This document shows, in pieces, positions 46,354-55,426 of a DNA stretch of 64,000 nucleotides. Both the position numbers and the translations under genes were made by a program. The stretch comes from JABDMH01 sp965223215 (GTDB lineage: Bacteria; Bacteroidota; Bacteroidia; Chitinophagales; Saprospiraceae): the NCBI GenBank assembly GCA_965223215.1, contig CBDCVZ010000010.1, positions 1,240,001 to 1,304,000 of the forward strand, given 5' to 3'. A model generated the notes under the pieces. It made no database searches, was not told the DNA's origin, and saw only the letters and a list, made by a program, of their open reading frames with translations. Numbering within the stretch: position 1 is the stretch's first letter; each line of letters opens with the position of its first letter.

Positions 46354-47344
46354 CGTTAGTAGCACTACCGTCCAGAATCGCACAATTCAGCCATATACGT
46401 CATTGTTGTGTGCATAATTAACTCATTATCACTTGATTATCCCTAGCCGTAGTATACGTTTATTACCGTAATATCCGGATATTACCGTTAGCAGCACTAC
46501 CGCCCAGAACTAGACAGCTCACCCACGTACGTCATTGTTGTGCCCATATGCAACTCACTATCAATAGGTTATCTCTAGCCCTAGTATACGTGTATTACCG
46601 TAATATGCGGATATTACCGTTAGCAGTACTACCGCCCAGAACTAGACAGCTCACCCACGTACGTCATTGTTGCAGGCATAGTTAATTCATTATCAATAGG
46701 TTACACTTAGTCGTATTATACGTTTATTACCGTAATATCCGGATATTACCGTTAGCAGCACTACCGTCCAGAATCGCACAATTCATCTATATACGTCATT
46801 GTTGTGTACATATCTAACTCACTATCAATAGGTTATCTCTAGCCGTAGTATACGTGTATTACCGTAATATGCGGATATTACCGTTAGCAGCACTACCGTC
46901 CAGAACTAAACAATTCATCCATGTACGTCATTGTTGCATGCATATCTGACTCACTATCAATGGTTTATCTCTAGCCGTAGTATACGTATATTACCGTAAT
47001 ATGCGGATATTACCGTTAGCAGCACTACCGTCCAGAGCTAGACAATTCAGCCATGTACGTCATTGTTGTGCCCATATCTGACTCACTATCAATGGTTTAT
47101 CTCTGGCCGTAGTATACGTATATTACCGTAATATCCTGATATTACCCTAGGAAACTCTGCTGCATAGAACTAGACAATTCATCCATGTACGTCATTGTTG
47201 TGCCCATATGCAACTCACTATCAATAGGTTATCTCTAGCTGTAGTATACGTGTATTACCGTAATATGCGGATATTACCGTTAGCAGCACTACCCTCAAGA
47301 ACTAGACAATTCATCCATGTACGTCATTGCTGTGTGGATATCTG

Positions 47345-47681
47345 ACTCACTATCAATGGTTTATCTCTATCCGTAGTATACGTTTATTACCGTAGTATCC
47401 GGATATTACCGTTAACAGCACTACCGTCCAGAACTAGACAATTCAGCCATGTACGTCATTGTTGTGCTCATATGCAACTCATTATCTATAGGTTATCTCT
47501 AGCCGTAGTATACGTATATTACCGTAATATGCGGATATTACCGTTAGCAGCACTACCGTCCAGAACTAGACAATTCATCTATGTACGTCATTGTTGTGTG
47601 CATATATAACTTACTATCAGTGGTTTATCTCTAGCCCTAGTATACGTATATTACCGTAATATCCGGATATTACCGTTAGCA
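47345..47681 (+). repeat. 337-bp block of the array, identical to 48266-48602 (copy A)
   Basis: This block of about 2.5 units is identical to 48266-48602, an offset of 921 bp or seven units minus the three bases lost at the two shortened units. It includes private variants such as GTAGTATCC, TTAACAGC and TATATAACTTACTATCAG that are shared only by the two copies. A recent segmental duplication or gene conversion within the array explains this. Confidence 0.9.
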
Positions 47682-48265
47682 GCACTACCGTCCAGAACTA
47701 GACAATTCAGCCATGTACGTCATTGTTGTGCTCATATGCAACTCATTATCAATAGGTTATCTCTAGCCGTAGTATACGTATATTACCGTAATATGCGGAT
47801 ATTACCGTTAGCAGCACTACCGTCCAGAACTAAACAATTCATCCATGTACGTCATTGTTGCATGCATATCTGACTCACTATCAATGGTTTATCTCTAGCC
47901 GTAATATACGTATATTACCGTAATATGCGGATATTACAGTTAGCAGCACTACCGTCCAGAATCGCACAATTCAGCCATGTACGTCATTGTTGTTCACATA
48001 ATTAACTCATTATCAATTGATTATCTCTAGCCGTTGTATACGATATTACCGTAATATGCGGATATTACCGTTAGCAGCACTACCGTCCAGAGCTAGACAT
48101 TTCAGCCATGTACGTCATTGTTGTGTATATATGACTCACTATCAATGGTTTATCTCTACCCGTAGTATACGTGTATTACCGTAATATGCGGATATTACCG
48201 TTAGCAGCTCTGCTACTTAGAACTAGACATTTCAGCCATGTACGTCATTGTTGTGCTCATATGCA

Positions 48266-48602
48266 ACTCACTATCAATGGTTTATCTCTATCCGTAGTAT
48301 ACGTTTATTACCGTAGTATCCGGATATTACCGTTAACAGCACTACCGTCCAGAACTAGACAATTCAGCCATGTACGTCATTGTTGTGCTCATATGCAACT
48401 CATTATCTATAGGTTATCTCTAGCCGTAGTATACGTATATTACCGTAATATGCGGATATTACCGTTAGCAGCACTACCGTCCAGAACTAGACAATTCATC
48501 TATGTACGTCATTGTTGTGTGCATATATAACTTACTATCAGTGGTTTATCTCTAGCCCTAGTATACGTATATTACCGTAATATCCGGATATTACCGTTAG
48601 CA
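48266..48602 (+). repeat. 337-bp block of the array, identical to 47345-47681 (copy B)
   Basis: This is the terminal block of the array, identical to 47345-47681. It ends abruptly after CCGTTAGCA, where unique sequence starts. Confidence 0.9.
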
Positions 48603-48835
48603 CTCCGTTAAAAGCAACCTACATGACCAGCTTTCCATACTAAGTATGCTGGGGTGACGACGGAGGCAACAGCCTGAGAGATATTCTTCGTAGCGTTCTC
48701 GACCACCAACCCCTGGTGTAGCTTATCAGAAGGATCAGCGGTACCACGCTACCGAATGACACGTCACCCTCCTTTCGCGCTGCAGTTGAGGTGCTGTAGA
48801 AGAATCATCATCAGCGCCCTACCTAACTGCAGATA
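48603..48835. other. stem-rich non-coding element abutting the satellite array (candidate structured RNA)
   Basis: Several complementary segments can be paired. GGGTGACG (48652-48659) pairs with CGTCACCC (48762-48769). Inside are hairpins AGGC-aaca-GCCT (48664-48675), CACCA/TGGTG (48704-48708/48714-48718) and CGGTA/TACCG (48739-48743/48750-48754). Before it is CATACT-A-AGTATG (48636-48648), itself flanked by CCAG/CTGG. After it is a long hairpin: CTGCAGTT (48780-48787) with AACTGCAG (48825-48832), continued by AGG/CCT and TGCTG/CAGCG. No gene overlaps the region up to 48996, and no Rfam-type class was recognised. The strand is undetermined. Confidence 0.45.
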
Positions 48836-48996
48836 CATTGGAAGGCATCAACAAACCACCGTCTTTGAATTACCTCCTTCACAATTACTCAATATCCTAG
48901 CAAATGGAATGTGATTGAGTGAGACCGTACCATGACTCGCCAAATTTGTTTCACAAGACCAACACTCGGGATCATCCAGGTCACCAAACGGACCTA

Positions 48997-49815
48997 TTAG
49001 TTTGGATCAGTCAGTGATCGGGTTTGCCACATTCTAGTGGCTGTGCGTTCGGCGACCTTCTGCTTCTGAGCTGCGTTTAGCTCAGAAAAAAACTGGAGTT
49101 GTGTTGCCTCCTCAATGGCTCCAATCGTGGTCACATGTTGATCGCCGGGGACCTGGTTCGTCGCTGTTTGCGGAATTTCAAGAGCCAGAAAGAAAACGTT
49201 GCTCGGCTCATTATGGGGATACCGAATTGGATCGACCAAAATCGCAAAATAACTTTTCGGAATGGCCACTCTTAATCTATTAGCGCGAACTAAATATCTG
49301 GGTCGGCGTGAAAATATGGGGCCGGTGATGACCCAGATATGCTCCCAGGCAGGAGCAAAATCACGGATGATCAACTTCTCAAGTTTCATCCATGTACCGC
49401 GGTTCATTTTGTCTCGCTGAGGACTAATATTGGTCATAAAAAACGTCTCCATCTGAGCCAAACGACCAAATTGAGTATTTATGGCATAATTTGGAACCAA
49501 GTGACCCCGATCATACCTCTTGCCATTTAGCGCTCCAAATCCACGTGTTCCAATTTGCCAATCTTCCGGAATTCTAGGATCGTCATAGAAGAGATGCGGG
49601 CGCTCATAATCAACATCTCGCACTGACGCACTGACCCGATAGGCAGCCCAAAGTGGTTGCAATCGATCAGGGGAAAAGCCGACAACATATCCATGATTGA
49701 CAATCATATGCACCCTTCGATCAACATCATGATTTATGGGTCGCCCGCGAAAACAGAGAAGGCTCACAATATGCCTGAGTGGTTCCGAGGCACGGAGAAA
49801 ATCTGTATTATCCAT
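48997..49815 (-). CDS. DNA/RNA non-specific endonuclease (NucA/Serratia nuclease family)
   Basis: The 272-residue protein has the beta-beta-alpha-metal active site of the NUC family: DRGH at residues 102-105 (YDRGHLVPNY, His105 general base) and the metal-binding Asn region MTNISPQRDKMNRGTW (Asn129, Asn138). Family members cut single- and double-stranded DNA and RNA with Mg2+. No signal peptide is visible, which is unusual because most homologues are secreted. No immunity or inhibitor gene is adjacent. The gene lies 160 bp from the stem-rich element that ends the satellite array. Confidence 0.87.
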   Translation of the reverse strand: MDNTDFLRASEPLRHIVSLLCFRGRPINHDVDRRVHMIVNHGYVVGFSPDRLQPLWAAYRVSASVRDVDYERPHLFYDDPRIPEDWQIGTRGFGALNGKRYDRGHLVPNYAINTQFGRLAQMETFFMTNISPQRDKMNRGTWMKLEKLIIRDFAPAWEHIWVITGPIFSRRPRYLVRANRLRVAIPKSYFAILVDPIRYPHNEPSNVFFLALEIPQTATNQVPGDQHVTTIGAIEEATQLQFFSELNAAQKQKVAERTATRMWQTRSLTDPN

Positions 49816-50011
49816 TTCAGCGAACGTCTTTAATCCTTAATGATCAATAACGACTGTGGGTAACCCCTCGCTTGAATCTAAATTGGGGATTCGGCATGAA
49901 TCCGAAAAATACTTTAGCAATAAATATTTCGAACTAGCCTGTGGAATTCACCAATTTCATGCATCTTAATCTTAGTTCTCCAAGATGGAGCAACACGTCA
50001 AACAACTACTT

Positions 50012-50488
50012 ATGAAAAAACTCTTTACGCTGTTGGCCCTGGGCCTGCCCATGCTCACCTTTGCTCAATCAATAACCAAGCACGTCATCACACCGGCTGG
50101 AGGATTTGACCCAAACGAATCCGGAAATCTTCAAATCTATTGGTCGCTGGGAGAGGTGGCGACCAGTAGGATTGCTGCCGAGCAACTAATCCTCACACAA
50201 GGTTTTCATCAACTAGATCTACAAGTCAATCCCATTTTCGAAAGTGAAAATTTTGATCTATCCATCGACATATACCCAAATCCGGCGGTTGGGAAACTAC
50301 AATTGAGGCAAGAGCAAATAAATCGCTTTCAAATTAAGATACAAGACTTGCTAGGGCGGGTCATCATTTCGGAAAACTGGACCATGCTGGAAAAAGAAAT
50401 AGACCTCTCCAAATTGCCAAATCAAACGTACCTGTTAACCCTGCAATCCGATCGAGCCATCAAATCCTTTAAGATTATAAAGACTTAA
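50012..50488 (+). CDS. small secreted protein with T9SS sorting domain
   Basis: ATG 50012 is the likely start because it opens a signal peptide (MKKLFTLLALGLPMLTFAQS); an ATG nine codons upstream adds a non-signal-like stretch. The mature part has an N-terminal beta-rich segment (ITPAGGFDPNESGNLQIYWSLGEV and LILTQGFHQL), a pattern repeatedly seen ahead of T9SS tails in Bacteroidota, and a C-terminal type A sorting domain (IDIYPNPAVGKLQL ... KIQDLLGRV ... YLLTLQSDRAIKSFKIIKT). It is exported by the type IX system. The collagen-like gene starts 52 bp later and is probably cotranscribed. Confidence 0.85.
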   Translation: MKKLFTLLALGLPMLTFAQSITKHVITPAGGFDPNESGNLQIYWSLGEVATSRIAAEQLILTQGFHQLDLQVNPIFESENFDLSIDIYPNPAVGKLQLRQEQINRFQIKIQDLLGRVIISENWTMLEKEIDLSKLPNQTYLLTLQSDRAIKSFKIIKT

Positions 50489-50540
50489 CTCGGCTTCGGG
50501 CATATCCTAAATAAATCTTTCAAAAATTAAATTTTTTGCA

Positions 50541-52340
50541 ATGTCAAAATATTTTACCCTTTTTCTGTGGCTATTTTGCTGTCTCTCCATCGATGCTCAA
50601 AGTCCCATGGCCTTCAAATACCAGGGCACCGCTCGTGACAATGAGGGTGTACCGTATTCTAACACCGCCATGGGTATTCGTTTTAAGATCATTCAGGGTT
50701 CAGAAACAGGATCCGTCATTTATCAAGAATCACACATCATCAATTCTTCAGATCTAGGTCACTTTACCACCAATGTCGGTGAGGGATCCGTGATCAGCGG
50801 TGATTTTGAGGCAATTGATTGGGGTGCGGACCTATTTTTTTTAGAGGTTTCCATTGATCCCATGGGTGGAGACAATTATACAGTTTTGGGATCCAATAGA
50901 TTGCTATCGGTACCCTATGCTATGTATGCGTCTAAATCCGGTGATGGTGGCAACTCACCAGATCATGAATGGGATGGTTCCATGCTTCGATTTCAAAATC
51001 CGGATGGCACCTGGGGTGATTTTGTTGACTTAATCGGCCCAGCTGGTGAGATGGGAGAAAAGGGGGATGTTGGACCATCCGGGCCAAAAGGCGAAAAAGG
51101 GGATCAAGGTGAGAAGGGGGATCCGGGTGAAAAGGGTGATCCCGGTGCTGCTGGAAACTATGTGGCTGGTTCCGGAATTACCATCTCTGGAGACGTTATC
51201 ACGAATATTGGTGATGGTGATAATGACAGTACGAATGAGTTACAAAATCTATCATACAATTATCAAAATAATTACCTGCACTTGTCTAGTGCCGACTCAG
51301 TTCAATTACCATTTGACACTTGTTTTACAAAAACTATAACATTATCCATACCTGGAGAACTTGTTGGGATTTCGGCCAATGCACCATTTCACGCCGACGA
51401 ATTAACTTCGTTGACGAGCGAGACCCAAATCGGTTCCGCAAGACAAGAATTTAGTGTAGGGCCAGAAATACCTGGTGCAGGAGAATCTCGTCTACACATG
51501 CAACCCGATAACATTCACTGGGATGGCGATGACTCGGATAATTACGTAACCCTCGGACGATCCGAAGTCAAGTGGTTAAATGGCTTACGGATGGGGCGCA
51601 ACATCCTCGAGTTTCAACCGCTACCTGGCTCGGTTTCGGCTGAAGGGCCCCTGCGTTTATTGAGGGAGGGTTTGATTATTAAAAATCCCACCACCGACTG
51701 GGAAACCGTACGTTTGGTTGGAAGCTCAAATGGAAGCCTATCGTTAAACGACGACAATGGAGACCAATTTTTGCTCGCAACAAAAAACATCGTCGATGCA
51801 GGACTAGTGCATTTATCGGGGCCAAATAGCTCGATCAATGTCAATTTAAACTCCCAAGCCGGAACACCAAATCACGGTTACATTGGTGCAGCAGATGCAG
51901 CTGGTAGTTCACAGGCTGAGATGTACGTAGATGGAACCGGCATGGGTATATTCTCTGCTCATCACTATCTCACCAAGATGGAAAATCACAATAGATCGCA
52001 GGAGGGTATTCATTATAGTGCAGCCCATGGACCTGAGGTGGCCATCTATACACGAGGTACTGCCAAATTGGAAAAGGGCAAAAGCACAGTGTTACTTCCG
52101 GATCACTTCAGAGTGAATGCAGACGAATCTTCGATGACCGTGCAAATTACACCTCTCTCGAGTAATACCTACGGTCTGGCAGTGGTTGAAAAATCGAACA
52201 AAGGATTCTCGGTAGAAGAATTTATGGAAGGTCGGGGAGATTTTGAATTTGATTGGGAGGTCAAGTGCAAAAAGAAAGGATATGAAAACTTTGAGATCAC
52301 TTACCGGTTAGAAGAGCAAAGGGCGCATCCAAAAAAATAA
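50541..52340 (+). CDS. secreted collagen-like (Gly-X-Y) surface or fibre protein
   Basis: The 599-residue protein has a signal peptide (to about residue 20), then a beta-rich head (PMAFKYQGTARDNEGVPYSN ... LLSVPYAMYAS) that recurs in many Bacteroidota proteins with phage-tail-fibre-like architecture. A collagen-like segment of 14 consecutive Gly-X-Y triplets follows at about residues 165-206 (GEKGDQ, GEKGDPGEKGDPGAAG). A long beta-helical or fibre-like region comes next, and the protein ends in a lysine-rich stretch without a T9SS tail. It is likely a trimeric secreted fibre. It is 52 bp after a T9SS protein gene. Confidence 0.8.
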   Translation: MSKYFTLFLWLFCCLSIDAQSPMAFKYQGTARDNEGVPYSNTAMGIRFKIIQGSETGSVIYQESHIINSSDLGHFTTNVGEGSVISGDFEAIDWGADLFFLEVSIDPMGGDNYTVLGSNRLLSVPYAMYASKSGDGGNSPDHEWDGSMLRFQNPDGTWGDFVDLIGPAGEMGEKGDVGPSGPKGEKGDQGEKGDPGEKGDPGAAGNYVAGSGITISGDVITNIGDGDNDSTNELQNLSYNYQNNYLHLSSADSVQLPFDTCFTKTITLSIPGELVGISANAPFHADELTSLTSETQIGSARQEFSVGPEIPGAGESRLHMQPDNIHWDGDDSDNYVTLGRSEVKWLNGLRMGRNILEFQPLPGSVSAEGPLRLLREGLIIKNPTTDWETVRLVGSSNGSLSLNDDNGDQFLLATKNIVDAGLVHLSGPNSSINVNLNSQAGTPNHGYIGAADAAGSSQAEMYVDGTGMGIFSAHHYLTKMENHNRSQEGIHYSAAHGPEVAIYTRGTAKLEKGKSTVLLPDHFRVNADESSMTVQITPLSSNTYGLAVVEKSNKGFSVEEFMEGRGDFEFDWEVKCKKKGYENFEITYRLEEQRAHPKK

Positions 52341-52683
52341 GAGTGTCCGTTTAGAAATTGCCTTGTAATCTGATCACGGACCCAGTGTATTAGTGATCCA
52401 GCCGATACTCAAAATTGTGAATGTATTTAGATGATTGACACGACCACAAGGTCTACCTAATTAACTTGTTCCTACTTTGATAAGCGAACTGTAATCTAAT
52501 GCCTAAAAGAAATACTTACGCCCTCAACCATTATGTAGCATTATTCTTTCATAGATTGACCCATAGCCTGGAGTAAATATATTGTGCCTGCACACTGCCT
52601 GCGGCAATGGAAGTCTCTTAAAAAATTCTAACACCATTGTCATCTCAAATCATTAACTTATCCAAAACCAATCCTCAACGTTA
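52341..52683. other. 343-bp intergenic region, nothing recognised
   Basis: No gene or RNA was found. Just after the collagen-like gene, GTCCGT and ACGGAC (about 52346-52380) could pair across a loop of about 25 bases, too loose to call a terminator. Confidence 0.4.
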
Positions 52684-53841
52684 ATGAATTTTTATTGGTT
52701 GATTATTACTTTATTATCCTGTTCCTCACTTTGGTGCCAGCATGACCAACGAGCGCGTAATCTCGGAATCCCATTTAATGGAACGCCAGGTCAATTTAAT
52801 GCCATCACCGATGTGCCGGGTGTATTGGTGGGATATAAAACCCTTATCGAGGGTGAGGGAAAATTAGTAGTGGGTAATGGTCCCATCCGGACCGGAGTCA
52901 CCATCATTCTCCCACATGGCGGCAAACGCAATTTTACCCCTGCCGCCATGTACTCTTTTAATGGTGATGGTGAATTTACCGGATCTCACTTCGTAAATGA
53001 TTATGGCAATTTACCCGGCAGCGCGATCGGAATTACCAATACAAACAGTGTGGGTGTTGTGCATGATGCGATCGGTGAGTGGCAGTTCAAACAGTTTTCT
53101 AAGGGTGGCCTGGAAGACTTTACTTTTGGCCTACCGCTTGTCGGTGAAACATGGGACGGTGATTTCAATGATATCAACGGTTACCATGTGAAACGAGAGC
53201 ATGTTTTTGAGGCGATTGAGCATGCCCAAAGTGGTGCCATCGCAGAAGGCAATGTGGGCGGGGGCACCGGTATGTGGCTTTACGGTTTTAAAGGGGGCAC
53301 AGGTACTTCCTCCAGGATCATCCAGATCGACTCCACTAAATACACCGTTGGCGTCCTAGTTCAAGCTAACTTTGGTAGAAGAACCGACTTAATGGTTGCG
53401 GGTGTTCCCGTGGGTCAACTGATTCCCGACTTTCAACCAGAATTTAATGCTCCGAGATCTGATGGCTCCATTATTGTCGTTGTTGCAACAGATGCTCCTT
53501 TACTACCAAATCACCTACAATTAATAGCGCGCAGAGCAACCCTTGGTATGGCGCGAACTGGTACGATAGGAGGCAATGGATCTGGAGATATATTCTTGGC
53601 CTTTTCAACTGCATCACCCACCTTCTCCAACAATGATACTTATCAAAACTGGAACGTGATTTCTAAGTGGAAGCTCGACCCACTTTATCGCGCTACGGTA
53701 GAAGCTACCGAGGAAGCGATTATCAATGCACTAGTCGCAGCAGAGACTATGGTGGGTGCCAATGGAAATAAAATGTACGGATGTCCCCATGATCAACTCA
53801 TTGAATTAATGAAAAAGTACGGCCGATATACACCGGAGTAG
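52684..53841 (+). CDS. P1-family aminopeptidase (DmpA/BapA type)
   Basis: The 385-residue precursor has a signal peptide (to about residue 19). The family motifs include RARNLGIPFNGTPGQFNAITDVPGV, TGVTIILPHGG, and the self-cleavage/nucleophile region GGNGSGDI (Ser300). P1 enzymes are Ntn-like hydrolases that mature by cleavage just before the serine into alpha and beta chains, and act as L-aminopeptidase/D-esterase or beta-peptidyl aminopeptidase. A periplasmic enzyme is expected. The amidohydrolase gene starts 20 bp after the stop. Confidence 0.9.
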   Translation: MNFYWLIITLLSCSSLWCQHDQRARNLGIPFNGTPGQFNAITDVPGVLVGYKTLIEGEGKLVVGNGPIRTGVTIILPHGGKRNFTPAAMYSFNGDGEFTGSHFVNDYGNLPGSAIGITNTNSVGVVHDAIGEWQFKQFSKGGLEDFTFGLPLVGETWDGDFNDINGYHVKREHVFEAIEHAQSGAIAEGNVGGGTGMWLYGFKGGTGTSSRIIQIDSTKYTVGVLVQANFGRRTDLMVAGVPVGQLIPDFQPEFNAPRSDGSIIVVVATDAPLLPNHLQLIARRATLGMARTGTIGGNGSGDIFLAFSTASPTFSNNDTYQNWNVISKWKLDPLYRATVEATEEAIINALVAAETMVGANGNKMYGCPHDQLIELMKKYGRYTPE

Positions 53842-53861
53842 GCTCGTCAAAGTACAACCAA

Positions 53862-55241
53862 ATGATTATTCGAACAGATCATCTATGGAGCATCTTTATA
53901 GCCATCTATATTATTTTGATGCAGAGCTGTTCACATCAGATTCTGACAGGTGGTGAAAATATTTGGACCATCAGAAATGTAAATCTAATCGATGGCACCG
54001 GCATGCCCGTACAAAAAAATGTGGATGTGCATATCAAAATTGATCGGATCTTGGCGATTGTCCCTACGGAAGAAAAGCTGAGCGAAGAAAACGTGATCGA
54101 TGGGACCGGAAAATATCTGATTCCAGGACTAATCGATGGACATGCACATCCGAACCCGATCGACACAACCTTTCCACAGTTTATCCAATTTGGAGTAACC
54201 TCTATTATGGTGCCTGGTTGCAGTGTATGTTCGGATGAATATTTTGCAGAAATGAGGAGAAGAGCAAGCATCGACTCTATTCCTGCACCAAGGGTTTTTC
54301 ATACCAGTCAGCACTTCACCATGGAAGGGCGACATCCGGTCAAAACGTATCCCACACCATCGTGGAAACACCAAGAAACGGTGTACTACCTAAAGGACAC
54401 CGTGGATATTGAAAAATATGTGGCACAGGAAGCACAGAAGCCGATCATTGGGCTAAAGGTTACGATCGAAGACGGACCGGCCCCACCATTTGTGGAACGT
54501 ATGCCACAAGCCTTTGTCAACAAACTTGTGCGGGAGGCGCAGAAATATGATTTGGAAATATTCGGGCACATCAGCGACAACATCGAATGGAAAATGGCTC
54601 ATCAAGCCGGTGTACAAAATCTAATTCATTTTGTAGCGATCGATATCGATTTCGACCGCGATGCCGACATGGTACAAGCCATGATAAACCGTAATCGATC
54701 ATGGGTGACCACCCTAATGCTTGACAAATCTTTTATGTACCCACTATATCCTGAATGGTATCAAGATGAGCAGATCACCAAATACTATAATCCGTCATTA
54801 ATTAGCAAGTGGACCTCACCCGAACGAATAGAATTGGCTGAACTAAACCTAGTAATCCTCGAGCGAGATTATGGGATCAAAAATCCCACCTTGGAGAATG
54901 TGAGCATTCCGCTAGCTAGAGATCTCAATCACCTGTATAACTTAGGTGTAAATGTGGTGCTAGGCACCGACACTGGCAACACCTTCATCCTTCCCGGATA
55001 TAGTATGCACGAAGAAATGCAATTGATGGCCGCTGGTGGCACCAGGCCGATCGACATCATTCGCATGGCTACCTATAATGCTGCTAAAATGCTGCATGTC
55101 GAACAAGACCTCGGAAGCATTGAGGTTGGTAAAAAGGCAGATATGATATTACTGAGAAAAAATCCCTTAGATAGAATTGAAAACAGCTTACAAATTGACA
55201 TGGTTTTTAAGAATGGAGTTCGTCAAACTCGGAAAAAATAA
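53862..55241 (+). CDS. amidohydrolase-superfamily lipoprotein
   Basis: The 459-residue protein has a lipoprotein signal (IILMQSC, Cys23) and the amidohydrolase (imidazolonepropionase-like) layout. Motifs are LIDGTGMPVQKNVDVHI, LIPGLIDGHAHPN (metal HxH) and VLGTDTGNTFILPG (Asp), and the C-terminal strands DLGSIEVGKKADMILLRKNPL. Related periplasmic enzymes cleave Xaa-Pro-type or cyclic peptides. It is 20 bp downstream of the P1 peptidase gene and is thus likely in the same operon. Confidence 0.87.
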   Translation: MIIRTDHLWSIFIAIYIILMQSCSHQILTGGENIWTIRNVNLIDGTGMPVQKNVDVHIKIDRILAIVPTEEKLSEENVIDGTGKYLIPGLIDGHAHPNPIDTTFPQFIQFGVTSIMVPGCSVCSDEYFAEMRRRASIDSIPAPRVFHTSQHFTMEGRHPVKTYPTPSWKHQETVYYLKDTVDIEKYVAQEAQKPIIGLKVTIEDGPAPPFVERMPQAFVNKLVREAQKYDLEIFGHISDNIEWKMAHQAGVQNLIHFVAIDIDFDRDADMVQAMINRNRSWVTTLMLDKSFMYPLYPEWYQDEQITKYYNPSLISKWTSPERIELAELNLVILERDYGIKNPTLENVSIPLARDLNHLYNLGVNVVLGTDTGNTFILPGYSMHEEMQLMAAGGTRPIDIIRMATYNAAKMLHVEQDLGSIEVGKKADMILLRKNPLDRIENSLQIDMVFKNGVRQTRKK

Positions 55242-55426
55242 TATGCTTAAAGATTCAGCATTACGAGAACTAATTTTATAAAATGACAGGCTTCCTTTAC
55301 CCAAAGTATAAACCGTATCATAGAAAATTAAATAATTAATTATCTAAGAATCCAATTACACTGCATTTCTCATATCATTGTACCAGTCCATGGATCAGGA
55401 AGAAATCCGAATTATAATTGTGTCAT

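Larger units (their letters stand above)
46191..48602. repeat. 132-bp satellite array, 18 complete head-to-tail units
   Basis: The ATTACCGTTAGCAGC landmark recurs at 46217, 46349, 46481, 46613, 46745, 46877, 47009, 47141, 47273, 47405, 47537, 47669, 47801, 47933, 48064, 48194, 48326, 48458 and 48590. The 18 intervals are 132 bp, apart from one of 131 and one of 130. The landmark is slightly altered in some units, most in the one at 47141. A partial, diverged unit leads in at about 46191. The units are contiguous, with no spacers. Best conserved are the TACGTCATTGTTG block and the stretch from GTATTACCGTAATAT through CACTACCGTCCAGAA. The part around CATATGCAACTCACTATCAATAGG varies. Stops occur in the frames examined except locally, so it looks non-coding. 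Confidence 0.95.

Noticed and set aside
48171..48530. 119-codon plus-strand frame with a 44-residue repeating pattern
   Set aside because: It is a by-product of the 132-bp period (3 x 44). The frame is broken by stops and by the 130- and 131-bp units elsewhere in the array.
46191..48602. CRISPR array
   Set aside because: The whole 132-bp unit repeats; there are no unique spacers of fixed length, and no cas genes are nearby.
46191..48835. Integron with attC sites
   Set aside because: No pair of GTTRRRY and RYYYAAC core sites in a proper attC geometry was found, no integrase is present, and units are contiguous without cassette genes.
52346..52380. Terminator after the collagen-like gene
   Set aside because: GTCCGT and ACGGAC could pair, but the loop is about 25 bases and there is no T-run.
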